A stretch of 12,998 bases of DNA from Patescibacteria group bacterium (GTDB lineage Bacteria; Patescibacteriota; Patescibacteriia; XYB2-FULL-38-15): the NCBI GenBank assembly GCA_018818855.1, contig JAHIRI010000006.1, positions 1 through 12,998 on the forward strand, read 5' to 3'. Of the stretch, positions 1-7,304 are shown in pieces (the stretch's first letter is position 1; each line of letters opens with the position of its first letter). Under the pieces are notes generated by a model, which was not told the DNA's origin, ran no database searches, and saw only the letters and a program-made list of their open reading frames with translations. The position numbers and the translations under genes are program-made.

Positions 1-71
1 CCTCGTTGCACTTCGGTTTCCCAAATTTTGCTCCTTCGTCGCAAAACTTCTGTTAATGCCGATGTTATATG
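1..71 (+). other. Partial attC-like recombination site (right part), upstream of the cassette
   Basis: The first 71 bases resemble the right half of the complete attC-like site at 832-924. Both contain ATTTTGCTCC (25-34 and 873-882), then a short variable loop, then TCGCAAAAC (39-47 and 891-899). TTTTGC and GCAAAA can pair as a stem. The site ends in GTTATATG (64-71), which fits the position of the R' core (consensus GTTRRRY, one mismatch), with the expected crossover between G64 and T65. The left half lies outside the window, so the fold cannot be fully tested. No coding region is visible here. Alternative: an unrelated dispersed palindromic repeat. Confidence 0.6.
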
Positions 72-92
72 AAATTTTTAAGAATTCTTTAC
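64..92 (+). repeat. Left arm of a 29-bp imperfect terminal inverted repeat
   Basis: The reverse complement of 64-92 matches 811-839 at 26 of 29 positions. The arm includes the GTTATATG core (64-71) and a perfect 12-base block (81-92) around an AAGAATTCTT palindrome. It lies between the upstream attC-like site and the start codon at 110. Confidence 0.85.
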
Positions 93-109
93 CCACAAAC
101 TAAAATATT

Positions 110-814
110 ATGAGACTAAAAAGAATGAAACATCCAGAATTATCTGGTGAACAAAAACATAATTTTGTGCTTCCTATTGGTTCCACTGAACAACACGGAC
201 CATTCGCCCCTTTTGGCACCGACACATATATCACTGACTATTTAGTGAATCAGATAGAGAAACAATTCCCTGAATTAGTCATTTTGCCCACACTTGAATT
301 TTCGAGATCACATGAACATAGGGGCTTTTTTGGCACCATATATTTAAAAGAAGAGACATTAGAAAAAGTAATGTTTGATATCTGCAACTCCATTTATAAG
401 AAGGCGGACAATATTTTTATAACCTCATTCCACCATAACGATGAAGTCATTAGTAAATTCATAAAAGAAAAATCGGACTTTTTTCAGCCAACAAAGATTA
501 TTTATCTTGAAATGTGCACTGAAGAAGACGAAAAACAAATTGAACAAATGATAGGTGGTCCACTAGATGGTCATGCCGGAAATACAGAAATTTCAAACAT
601 GATGATTATTGACGAATCAACGATAATTATCCCAACAGACAAAGATAAGAAATCATTTGTCGATGATGCGTTCGGAACAGATAATATTGCTGAAAAAAGT
701 CCAAATGGAATTGCAGATAACCACCCAAAGTGGGTTGTGAATAGAGAAGTAGGCCAAAAAAGTCTCGATTTGTATACGGAGCGAATGGTTCGAAACCTAA
801 AAAAGTACTTGTAA
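110..814 (+). CDS. Creatininase-family metal-dependent amidohydrolase
   Basis: This 234-aa protein belongs to the creatininase superfamily, whose members hydrolyse cyclic or linear amides (creatinine, FAPy nucleotides, peptidic cofactor precursors) at a two-metal centre. Residues 20-40 carry the N-terminal signature LPIGSTEQHG followed by GTDT, giving likely metal ligands E27, H29 and D38. Residues 154-162 (GHAGNTEIS) match the C-terminal GHAG-x-x-E-x-S motif, with E160. The middle motif, usually NGHGGN, is altered to SFHHND (106-111); H108 or H109 and D111 could still supply ligands. The length is near family size and the protein looks intact and cytosolic. The ATG at 110 has no SD sequence. 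The gene is alone in an integron-like cassette and its stop codon lies inside the right inverted-repeat arm. The substrate cannot be told from sequence. Confidence 0.85.
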   Translation: MRLKRMKHPELSGEQKHNFVLPIGSTEQHGPFAPFGTDTYITDYLVNQIEKQFPELVILPTLEFSRSHEHRGFFGTIYLKEETLEKVMFDICNSIYKKADNIFITSFHHNDEVISKFIKEKSDFFQPTKIIYLEMCTEEDEKQIEQMIGGPLDGHAGNTEISNMMIIDESTIIIPTDKDKKSFVDDAFGTDNIAEKSPNGIADNHPKWVVNREVGQKSLDLYTERMVRNLKKYL

Positions 815-839
815 AGAATTCTCAAAAACATCATATAAC
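811..839 (+). repeat. Right arm of the 29-bp imperfect terminal inverted repeat
   Basis: This arm pairs with 64-92 (26/29 matches). It starts at the last base of the final leucine codon of the creatininase-family gene, contains its TAA stop (812-814), and ends with CATATAAC (832-839), the left core of the attC-like site. Confidence 0.85.
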
Positions 840-924
840 AGCGTGTATGCGGTTCCGCTTCGCTCCATCCATATTTTGCTCCGCTACGCTTCGCAAAACA
901 TCGCATATTCTGGAACGTTAGCTG
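832..924 (+). other. Complete attC-like recombination site
   Basis: This 93-bp imperfect palindrome follows the creatininase-family gene. In order it has: R''-like CATATAAC (832-839), a spacer, L''-like TATGCG (846-851), a central region with TTTTGC (874-879) and GCAAAA (893-898), L'-like CGCATA (902-907), a spacer, and R'-like GTTAGCTG (917-924). The AAC and GTT ends, the inner complementary L boxes and the unpaired spacers follow attC architecture, and the length is within the known attC range. The R' core has one deviation from GTTRRRY. Alternative: a REP-like or MITE-like palindrome. Confidence 0.62.
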
Positions 925-942
925 AAATAATATAAATAAAAT

Positions 943-1155
943 ATGAAGAATTTTGAAAGGAAAGAAAAAACAACAGCAACAGACATGGAATTGGCTCTAT
1001 TTTTAATTAAACACATTGACAACCCCTGTGAAGATTTACAGGGAAATAGTATAAGGGATTTTTATATAAGAGAAGCAGAAAGAGCTCTGGAGACAATTCA
1101 GGATCCAGAAGCAAAAAAAATACTTGAGGATATTATAAAAAAATATTCAAAATAA
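943..1155 (+). CDS. Small hypothetical protein (70 aa) just after the attC-like site
   Basis: I do not recognise this protein. It is 70 aa, charged, predicted mostly helical and cytosolic, with no signal peptide or membrane segment. Acidic and basic residues alternate through residues 30-70, which suggests two amphipathic helices. The gene starts 19 bases after the GTTAGCTG core, where the next gene of a cassette would begin, but no matching CAGCTAAC left core follows it. It may be a broken last cassette or ordinary flanking DNA. It has no SD sequence. The stop codon is 7 bases before the lipoprotein gene at 1163, so the two may be co-transcribed. Its codon and base composition resemble its neighbours, which supports a real gene, but only length and position argue for expression. 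Confidence 0.5.
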   Translation: MKNFERKEKTTATDMELALFLIKHIDNPCEDLQGNSIRDFYIREAERALETIQDPEAKKILEDIIKKYSK

Positions 1156-1162
1156 ATTTGAT

Positions 1163-1220
1163 ATGGATCCAACAAACCGAGATGATATTAGACCAGAACT
1201 TCGGGTAAAAATTGTTTTTA
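1163..1220 (+). repeat. Direct repeat copy 1: 5' end of the ywbE-like gene fused to the lipoprotein gene
   Basis: About 58 bases starting at the lipoprotein ATG align without gaps to 2357-2414, the start of the YwbE-family gene, with about 8 mismatches. Most differences are at third codon positions or are conservative (R/K), so both copies look as if they evolved as coding sequence. Similarity stops where the lipoprotein hydrophobic segment begins. Confidence 0.88.
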
Positions 1221-2347
1221 CATTTGCGATTTTGGTAATTTTTTTATTAAGTGGCTGTGCGACACAGAATTCTAATCAGGAATCAGGAGAATTGGATATG
1301 AAATCTAATTTTCCAAAAATTGCGAGCTGGCTCGCGAAAAAAGATGAAATAATTTCCGGTAAACATCCTTATGATCTGGTTATGTCTGCTTGGTTTACGC
1401 CCGATGAGGCCAAAAAAATCAAAGAGGCAAATCCCAAGGCAAAAATTTTTGCCGGGCTGTCTGTCAATTGGGTTTGGGACAATAAAGATTGGATGAGTTT
1501 TTTGAAAACAGCGGCGAATTATGGGAAAAAGGAGCCGATAGAAATAGCCGAGGAAATGTATTTGCACAAACCTAATGGCGGAAGATGTTCATTCGGTTGG
1601 GCGTCGGAAAAATGGGGGCAGGAAGAAATTTATGCCATGGATCCGAGAAATGAAAAATGGATTGAATTGATAACCTCTTTTTACAAAAATGTCCTAGAGC
1701 AATCTTCGCACGACGGAATTATTGTTGATATGGTGACGGAAAAACAATGGTGGTGTCCGGAAGCGATCAGTGATGCGGAATGGCTTAGCGCCACAAAAAA
1801 TATTTTTTCAGAAATAAAAAAATTGAACACAAAAAATAAACTAATTGTTTTTAACGCCGGCAAAGACATTGGGGATATAGATGAATTCGGAGAATATTTT
1901 AATGGATACTTGATGGAAAATTTTATGGGTGACCAGATGAAAACAACTTTTGATGATGGACTGGCAGCGGCCGACAGTAAATATATTGTTATTTATGGGG
2001 TTGATACAAATGATACTGGGGAAAAAGATTTAAAGAAAACGCGGCTCGGTCTAACATTGAGTTTATTAAACGACAATACTTATTTTACTTATGATTTTGG
2101 GCCGCGCGATCATGGGCAAGATTGGTGGCTTCCCGAATATGATGTGGATTTAGGAAAACCCGAGGGGGCTTATTATAAAAAAGATAATGCTTACTGGAGA
2201 AATTTTGAAAAGGGGGTTATAGTTAGCTCTCCATACTCCAATGTTGAAATTTCTTTTGATGAAGAATACGCGGATGTTACTACTGGAGAAAAAGCGAAAA
2301 CATTTTCCGTAGGAAAGGGAGATGGCAGAATTTTTATTAAAGAATGA
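1163..2347 (+). CDS. Lipoprotein, putative glycosyl hydrolase (GHL15-like TIM barrel)
   Basis: This is a 394-aa exported lipoprotein. Residues 15-31 form a hydrophobic signal segment ending in the lipobox LLSGC with C32 as the acylated residue, so the protein should be anchored on the outer face of the cytoplasmic membrane. The mature part resembles the putative glycosyl hydrolase GHL15 group. It has alternating strands and helices of a TIM barrel, a strand ending in an acidic residue (GIIVDM, D189), YLMENF (E252) as a second candidate catalytic acid, and a C-terminal LGKPEGAYY...YWRNFEKG segment (330-351) typical of that group. The substrate is unknown, probably an extracellular polysaccharide. 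The first 16 residues (MDPTNRDDIRPELRVK) do not look like a normal signal n-region; they copy the start of the YwbE-family protein downstream. No other good start codon lies before the hydrophobic segment. Confidence 0.75.
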   Translation: MDPTNRDDIRPELRVKIVFTFAILVIFLLSGCATQNSNQESGELDMKSNFPKIASWLAKKDEIISGKHPYDLVMSAWFTPDEAKKIKEANPKAKIFAGLSVNWVWDNKDWMSFLKTAANYGKKEPIEIAEEMYLHKPNGGRCSFGWASEKWGQEEIYAMDPRNEKWIELITSFYKNVLEQSSHDGIIVDMVTEKQWWCPEAISDAEWLSATKNIFSEIKKLNTKNKLIVFNAGKDIGDIDEFGEYFNGYLMENFMGDQMKTTFDDGLAAADSKYIVIYGVDTNDTGEKDLKKTRLGLTLSLLNDNTYFTYDFGPRDHGQDWWLPEYDVDLGKPEGAYYKKDNAYWRNFEKGVIVSSPYSNVEISFDEEYADVTTGEKAKTFSVGKGDGRIFIKE

Positions 2348-2350
2348 TTA

Positions 2351-2551
2351 ATGCTTATGGATCCCACAAACCGAGATGATATAAAACCCGGGCTTCGGGT
2401 AAAAATAGTTTTGAAGAAAGATCAGCCAACAGGGGAACTGACCGAAGGAATTGTGGGAGAAATTTTGACACCCTCGTCGCATCATCCGCGCGGAATCAAA
2501 GTGCGACTAGAAGACGGACAAGTCGGGCGGGTGCAGGAGATTTTGGAATAA
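2351..2551 (+). CDS. ywbE: YwbE-family small protein
   Basis: This is a 64-66-aa protein of the YwbE family (small uncharacterised conserved bacterial proteins). Diagnostic features are the N-terminal NRDDIKPGLRVKIV segment, LKKDQPTGELTEGIV in the middle, and the C-terminal HPRGIKVRLEDGQVGRVQEI block, which probably forms a small beta-barrel-like fold. The second ATG (2357) is the more likely start because it corresponds to the family start and to the repeated copy at 1163; the ATG at 2351 would add only ML. There is no clear SD sequence. The gene begins a few bases after the lipoprotein stop codon and ends about 20 bases before a hairpin terminator, so it is probably the last gene of this short operon. 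The molecular function of the family is unknown to me. Confidence 0.85.
   Translation: MLMDPTNRDDIKPGLRVKIVLKKDQPTGELTEGIVGEILTPSSHHPRGIKVRLEDGQVGRVQEILE
2357..2414 (+). repeat. Direct repeat copy 2: native start of the ywbE-like gene
   Basis: This matches 1163-1220 at about 50 of 58 positions. It continues in frame into the complete YwbE-family protein, so it is probably the original context; the upstream copy is truncated and joined to a lipoprotein. Confidence 0.88.
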
Positions 2552-2566
2552 AAAAGAAGTAATAAC

Positions 2567-2598
2567 AAAAAAATCCACCGCGTTGGGTGGAATTTTTT
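2567..2598. terminator. Bidirectional rho-independent terminator between convergent genes
   Basis: TCCACC (2574-2579) pairs with GGTGGA (2586-2591) around a six-base loop. The plus strand is followed by a T-run (2593-2598). The minus strand has a matching T-run from the A-tract at 2567-2573. It sits between ywbE (plus, ends 2551) and the yebC-family gene (minus, ends 2614) and can serve both. Confidence 0.85.
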
Positions 2599-2613
2599 AT
2601 TTCTACAATTTTT

Positions 2614-3345
2614 TTATTCAAGGTTGGTGTAATAATTGTCAACATCTTCATTTTCATCCAGTTCGTTCAAAAGATTTTCTATTTTTTCTTTTTGCGCCGG
2701 ATCAGCAATATTTATTTTTTCTTTCGCCACAAATTCAATTTCCGTCTCAGTGGGGGTGATTTTTTCTTTTTCCAATCCTTCGCGCAGTTTTTCTAAATTT
2801 TCCGGCGCAGCGTAAATTATCAAATCCTCTTCCTCGGTTTGAATGTCATCGGCGCCGAGATCAATTATCTTTAGCTGGAAGTCATCAAAATTTTTAACAG
2901 AGTTTTTGTAATGGGAAATTTGGACTACGCCCTTTTTCTCAAACATCCAAACCACGGAATTTGGCAAACCCATATTGCCTCCACGCTTCCCGAGTAGACT
3001 TTTTACGACCCCGCTCGTTCGGTTGCGGTTGTCGGTTAAAGATTCAATAATAATTGCCGCGCCGCCCGGAAGAAAACCTTCGTATTGAACCCGTTCAATT
3101 TGGCCCTCGTCTCCGGCACCGATCCCTTTTTGAATTGCCCGATCAACAGTGTCTTTTGGCAAATTAACCGCTTTAGCCTGATCGATTGCCAGACGTAATT
3201 TGAAATTCATTTTCGGATCGCCGCCTCCGCCCTCGCGCGCGGCCAGCGTAATGTTTTTGGAAAGGCGCGTAAAAAGGGCGCTCCTTTTTACGTCCGCGGC
3301 GCCCTTTTGATGTTTTATTTTTGACCACTTAGAATGTCTGGACAT
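2614..3345 (-). CDS. yebC: YebC/TACO1-family translation or transcription factor
   Basis: This is a complete 243-aa YebC-family protein, close to the usual length. The N-terminal domain starts with the signature SRHSKWSKIKHQKGAADVKR and continues with the basic helices (FTRLSKNIT) and the glycine-rich GGGGDPKMNFKLR loop. Next come NLPKDTVDRAIQKG (near residues 60-75) and the YEGFLPGGAAIIIESLTDNRNRT segment (near 88-110). The C-terminal part is acidic and ends in DNYYTNLE. The family was first described as DNA-binding regulators (PmpR), and more recent work links members, including mitochondrial TACO1, to relief of ribosome stalling at proline stretches. Which role applies here cannot be told. 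The gene begins 19 bases after the rpoC stop codon on the same strand with no terminator between, so it is probably co-transcribed with rpoBC. No SD sequence is visible. Confidence 0.95.
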   Translation of the reverse strand: MSRHSKWSKIKHQKGAADVKRSALFTRLSKNITLAAREGGGGDPKMNFKLRLAIDQAKAVNLPKDTVDRAIQKGIGAGDEGQIERVQYEGFLPGGAAIIIESLTDNRNRTSGVVKSLLGKRGGNMGLPNSVVWMFEKKGVVQISHYKNSVKNFDDFQLKIIDLGADDIQTEEEDLIIYAAPENLEKLREGLEKEKITPTETEIEFVAKEKINIADPAQKEKIENLLNELDENEDVDNYYTNLE

Positions 3346-3364
3346 AAGTGGAAACTGGAAAGTA

Positions 3365-6300
3365 TTATTTTCTTTTGAACCCAGTACCAGCCGGGATCAG
3401 TCGGCCGATGATAACATTTTCTTTTAGGCCTTCAAGGTGATCAATTTTGCCGGTAATGGCCGCGTTAATCAAGACGCGAGCGGTTTCCTGGAAAGAAGCG
3501 GCAGACAAGAAGCTTTCCGTGGAAAGAGAAACTTTACTGATGCCCAAAAGAAGTTCTTCACCCTCGGCCGGCTTAAGTTTCTTTTCTTTTACAATCTTGT
3601 TTGCTTCCTCAAGTTGCGATTTCTCCACAATTTCTCCGGGCAAAAGGTCAGTGTCGCCAGATTCCTTGATGTAAACGCGAGAGAACATTTGGCGGACCAT
3701 TACTTCAATGTGTTTGTCATTTAATTTCTGACCCTGAGAAGTGTAGATGTGTTGGATTTCTTTGGTCAAATATTTTTGTACAGCTTCTTTACCTTTTAAA
3801 CTGAAGAGTTGGTGTAAGTCCAAATCGCCCTCAGTTAATTGATCGCCGCGTTCTACCATGGCACCGTCTTTTATCCAAAGAACATAACCCGGCGGGATGA
3901 TAAATTCTTTGGCTTTCTCTGCCTCACTTTCAATCACCACCAAATTTTCTTCAGAAGAAACAATAATGCCATCGCGTTCCGCATTGACTTCTTTACTGGT
4001 TTTATCGAGTCCTAAGAGTTCACCTTTAACAATTTTATCACCCTTCTTGAAAGATGTTTTTTTATTTTTGCTGACAGAATATTTTACTTCTTCCTTTTCT
4101 AAATATTTAATTTTTATATTTCTTTGTCCCGGGATGCCCTTGGTAATAATTTCTCCGGTCGGACCAATAATTGTTTTTGCATCTTCTTCCACCTGCGCCA
4201 ATCCCGTGACATCGGAGATGAAAGCTTTGCGTTTTGGCGAGCGCGCCTCAAAAAGTTCTTCAACGCGCGGCAAACCCTGGGTAATATCAAGACCGGCTAC
4301 ACCACCAGTATGGAAAGTTCTCATAGTAAGCTGAGTGCCTGGTTCACCAATGGATTGGGCCGCGACTACGCCGACCGGCGCGCCGAGTTTTGCAAGTTTG
4401 TTATAGCCCAAATCATAGCCATAACATTTTTGGCAAACTCCTTTTTTAAGGTGGCAGGACAAAATTGAACGCACCCGAATTTGTTCCAAATCCAATTTTT
4501 CCAATTTTCTTCCGATTTCTTCCGTAATAAGTTCATTCTTTTTAACAATCGGTTTTTTGCCTTTTCCGTCTATAACATCTTCCGCGGCAAAACGACCAAG
4601 AATTCTCGCAAGCAGAGTTTCACCCATTTCTTCGCTTTCTTTTTTTGTCATCAAGACGCCTTCGCTATTTTTGCAATCTTCTTCTGTGACAATGACATCC
4701 TGGGCAACGTCAACCAAGCGGCGTGTTAAATAACCGGCGTTTGCGGTACGAAGCGCCGTATCAGACAAACCTTTTCTTGTGCCGTGCGTGGAGATAAAAT
4801 ATTCCAAGACATCAAAACCGGCTTTGAAATTTCCCTTAACCGGCAATTCAATAATTTCACCTGCCGGGTTGGACACTAAACCTTTCATGCCCATCATCTG
4901 TGTAACCTGACCCCAGGATCCGCGGGCGCCGGAGTCAATCATGGAGAAAACCGGACCGCGTTTATTCAAGCTTTCCTTGGTTAATTTAATGATGTCGTCT
5001 TTAATCATTGTCCAGACGCTGATGATTTTGTTGTGGTATTCGTTTTGTGTCAGAAGCCCGGCTTCAAATTGTTTTTGGATAGTGTCAACTTCTTCATCTC
5101 CTTTAGCAATGAGTTTGTCGCGGCCTGGCATAGTAGGGAGATCGTCCATACCCCAGGAATAACCGGAAAGAGTTAAATATTTGAAACCAGTTTCTTTAAA
5201 ATCATCTAAAATTTCGGCAGTTTTTTCTTCACCATAAAATTCCAGGCAAAGTTTTATCGCCTCACTTAATTTTTTAACATTAGCAACTTCATTAAGGTAG
5301 GGGATTTCCGCCGGTAATTTTTGGTTTAAAATTAATCTGCCAAGAGTTGTTTCTAAAAATCCATTTTCAATTTTTTCCTTTTTAGCTTTATTTAGGAGCG
5401 TTTTATCACATTTGACTTTTATTTTTTGTTGCAGAGTAATCTGCCCAAAACTATTGGCCAGCATTGCGTCTTTGGTAGAAGAGAAAAGTTTTATTTTTTC
5501 TGTCGGCTCTCCGTCATCGGTCATATAATAACATCCCCAAGCAATATCTTTATTTGGAGTGGCAATCGGATTTCCCGTCGCCGGTTTTAAAAGATTATGA
5601 GTGGAAAGCATCAGGGTTTTTGCCTCTTCTCTTGCGCCCTCGGTCAACGGAACATGCACAGCCATTTGGTCTCCATCAAAGTCGGCGTTAAAAGCAGTGC
5701 AGACAAGCGGATGAATTTGGATAGCCTTGCCTTCAATTAAAATTGGCTGGAAAGCCTGAATACCTAAGCGGTGCAAGGTTGGAGCGCGGTTTAAAAAGAC
5801 AAAAGCGTCCTTTACAATATTTTCTAGAATATCCCAAACTTCCGGGCGGCCGGATTCAATAAATCTGGAAGCGGAACGAACATTATGGACAAGTTCACGT
5901 TTAATTAAATGATGAATAACAAATGGTTTGAAAAGTTCCAAGGCCATTCTTTTTGGCAAGCCGCATTGATTTAATTTTAAACTCGGACCGACAACAATTA
6001 CTGAACGGCCGGAGTAGTCAATTCTTTTACCCAAAAGATTTTGGCGGAAGCGCCCCTGTTTACCTTTTAGGACATCAGCAATAGATTTTAACATTCTCTT
6101 CTGGCCGGTTGAAGCGACTACCGTTTTGGAGTGGCGGGCGGAGTTATCAATTAAGGCGTCAACTGCTTCCTGCAACATTCTTTTTTCATTGCGGCAAATA
6201 ACTTCAGGCGCGTTTAGTTCGACCAGTCTCTTTAAGCGATTATTGCGGTTAATAACGCGGCGGTAAAGATCATTCAAATCGCTTGTCGCGAAACGTCCGC

Positions 6301-7267
6301 CATCCAGCGGTACCATTGGGCGGAGATCGGGCGGGATAATTGGAACATTTTTTAAAATCATCCAGTCGGGGTTGATTTTATTTATCACTAAGCTCTTGAA
6401 AAGTTTTACCCGACGGATCAGTTTATCTTTTTTAATGCCCTGGGCGATTTTTAATTCTTCTTCTAGAGGTTTAATTTCTTTTGTTAAATCAACTCTTTCA
6501 AGCAGTTGGCGGACAGCTTCGGCGCCAATACCGGCTTCAAAGAGATGGCCATACTTCAACGACAAATCATGATAGGTCATTTCCGAAATAATTTTCATCG
6601 GCTTCAATTCTTTTAATTCTTTTTCTGCGCCGCTTGATTCTTCTTCCAACTCCTTAATTCGTTCATCGCGATCCAGAGTCGCTTGCACGACACGCGCTTC
6701 AATTTTTCCGGCATCATCTCCTTCGGCTTTTTGGTTTCTAAGCTGACTAATCTGCCGTTCCACCTCATTCATAATCACCTTTTTCTTATTCTTGAATTCT
6801 TGTTTCAAATTGATGATTGTCTGTTCCTTTAAATCTTCTCTGACTGAGGTCACGATGAAATTAGCAAAGTAAATAACTTTTTCCAAATTTTGAACTGATA
6901 AATCTAAAATCAGCCCGATCTTGGAAGGCACGCCACGCAAAAACCAAATATGAGAAATTGGGACAGCCAGTTCAATGTGCCCCATTCTTTCTCGGCGGAC
7001 AAGAGAGTGCGTCACTTCCACGCCGCATTTGTCGCAGATAATTCCTTTGTAGCGGATTTTTTTGTATTTTCCGCAATAACATTCCCAGTCCCGCGTCGGG
7101 CCAAAAATTTTTTCAGAAAACAAACCGTCTTTTTCCGGTTTTTGAGTGCGGTAGTTAATGGTTTCCGGTTTTGTCACTTCGCCGTGTGACCAGGAACGGA
7201 TTTCTTCCGGAGAAGCGAGTTTTAATTTTACCGCGTCAAATTCGATTGGTTTTGGGGGAGTGTACAT
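3365..7267 (-). CDS. rpoC: DNA-directed RNA polymerase subunit beta'
   Basis: This is the complete 1300-aa beta' subunit, which carries the catalytic magnesium site of RNA polymerase. The N-terminal zinc finger has C63, C65, C78 and C81. The invariant NADFDGD motif is at 527-533, with D529, D531 and D533 as metal ligands. The second zinc site has C865, C938, C945 and C948, spaced almost as in E. coli. The bridge helix and trigger-loop region are recognisable (GARGSWGQVTQMMGMKG; GEPGTQLTMRTFHTGG). Around residues 150-230 there is a long, highly charged, coiled-coil-like stretch in the clamp region, which together with flanking differences puts NADFDGD about 70 residues later than in E. coli. 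The protein lacks the large E. coli-type trigger-loop insertion and is slightly shorter overall. It lies 37 bases after rpoB in the same operon; the ATG at 7267 has no SD sequence. Confidence 0.98.
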   Translation of the reverse strand: MYTPPKPIEFDAVKLKLASPEEIRSWSHGEVTKPETINYRTQKPEKDGLFSEKIFGPTRDWECYCGKYKKIRYKGIICDKCGVEVTHSLVRRERMGHIELAVPISHIWFLRGVPSKIGLILDLSVQNLEKVIYFANFIVTSVREDLKEQTIINLKQEFKNKKKVIMNEVERQISQLRNQKAEGDDAGKIEARVVQATLDRDERIKELEEESSGAEKELKELKPMKIISEMTYHDLSLKYGHLFEAGIGAEAVRQLLERVDLTKEIKPLEEELKIAQGIKKDKLIRRVKLFKSLVINKINPDWMILKNVPIIPPDLRPMVPLDGGRFATSDLNDLYRRVINRNNRLKRLVELNAPEVICRNEKRMLQEAVDALIDNSARHSKTVVASTGQKRMLKSIADVLKGKQGRFRQNLLGKRIDYSGRSVIVVGPSLKLNQCGLPKRMALELFKPFVIHHLIKRELVHNVRSASRFIESGRPEVWDILENIVKDAFVFLNRAPTLHRLGIQAFQPILIEGKAIQIHPLVCTAFNADFDGDQMAVHVPLTEGAREEAKTLMLSTHNLLKPATGNPIATPNKDIAWGCYYMTDDGEPTEKIKLFSSTKDAMLANSFGQITLQQKIKVKCDKTLLNKAKKEKIENGFLETTLGRLILNQKLPAEIPYLNEVANVKKLSEAIKLCLEFYGEEKTAEILDDFKETGFKYLTLSGYSWGMDDLPTMPGRDKLIAKGDEEVDTIQKQFEAGLLTQNEYHNKIISVWTMIKDDIIKLTKESLNKRGPVFSMIDSGARGSWGQVTQMMGMKGLVSNPAGEIIELPVKGNFKAGFDVLEYFISTHGTRKGLSDTALRTANAGYLTRRLVDVAQDVIVTEEDCKNSEGVLMTKKESEEMGETLLARILGRFAAEDVIDGKGKKPIVKKNELITEEIGRKLEKLDLEQIRVRSILSCHLKKGVCQKCYGYDLGYNKLAKLGAPVGVVAAQSIGEPGTQLTMRTFHTGGVAGLDITQGLPRVEELFEARSPKRKAFISDVTGLAQVEEDAKTIIGPTGEIITKGIPGQRNIKIKYLEKEEVKYSVSKNKKTSFKKGDKIVKGELLGLDKTSKEVNAERDGIIVSSEENLVVIESEAEKAKEFIIPPGYVLWIKDGAMVERGDQLTEGDLDLHQLFSLKGKEAVQKYLTKEIQHIYTSQGQKLNDKHIEVMVRQMFSRVYIKESGDTDLLPGEIVEKSQLEEANKIVKEKKLKPAEGEELLLGISKVSLSTESFLSAASFQETARVLINAAITGKIDHLEGLKENVIIGRLIPAGTGFKRK

Positions 7268-7304
7268 ATTTAGAGTATATATTTAAATTATGGCTTATGG
7301 ATAT

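Larger units (their letters stand above)
64..917 (+). mobile_element. Integron-like gene cassette carrying a creatininase-family gene
   Basis: The unit runs from a GTT core (64-66) to a second GTT core (917-919) and holds one promoterless-looking gene followed by an attC-like palindrome, as integron cassettes do. The diagnostic detail is that the left arm of its own site (CATATAAC, 832-839) is the exact reverse complement of the cassette's first bases (GTTATATG, 64-71). The following core (GTTAGCTG, 917-924) differs. That is what is expected if the cassette closes as a circle at its own attC and the trailing core belongs to whatever lies downstream. No integrase gene is visible, so this could be an integrase-less attC cluster or the distal end of a larger array. 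Confidence 0.62.

Noticed and set aside
571..906. Minus-strand open frame of about 111 codons opposite the creatininase-family gene
   Set aside because: It lies antisense to a gene with clear family motifs and runs into the attC-like palindrome; its translation shows no recognisable features.
1163..2414. Target-site duplication from an insertion sequence
   Set aside because: The repeats are about 58 bp and about 14 percent diverged, longer and more diverged than usual duplications. There is no transposase and no terminal inverted repeats beside them.
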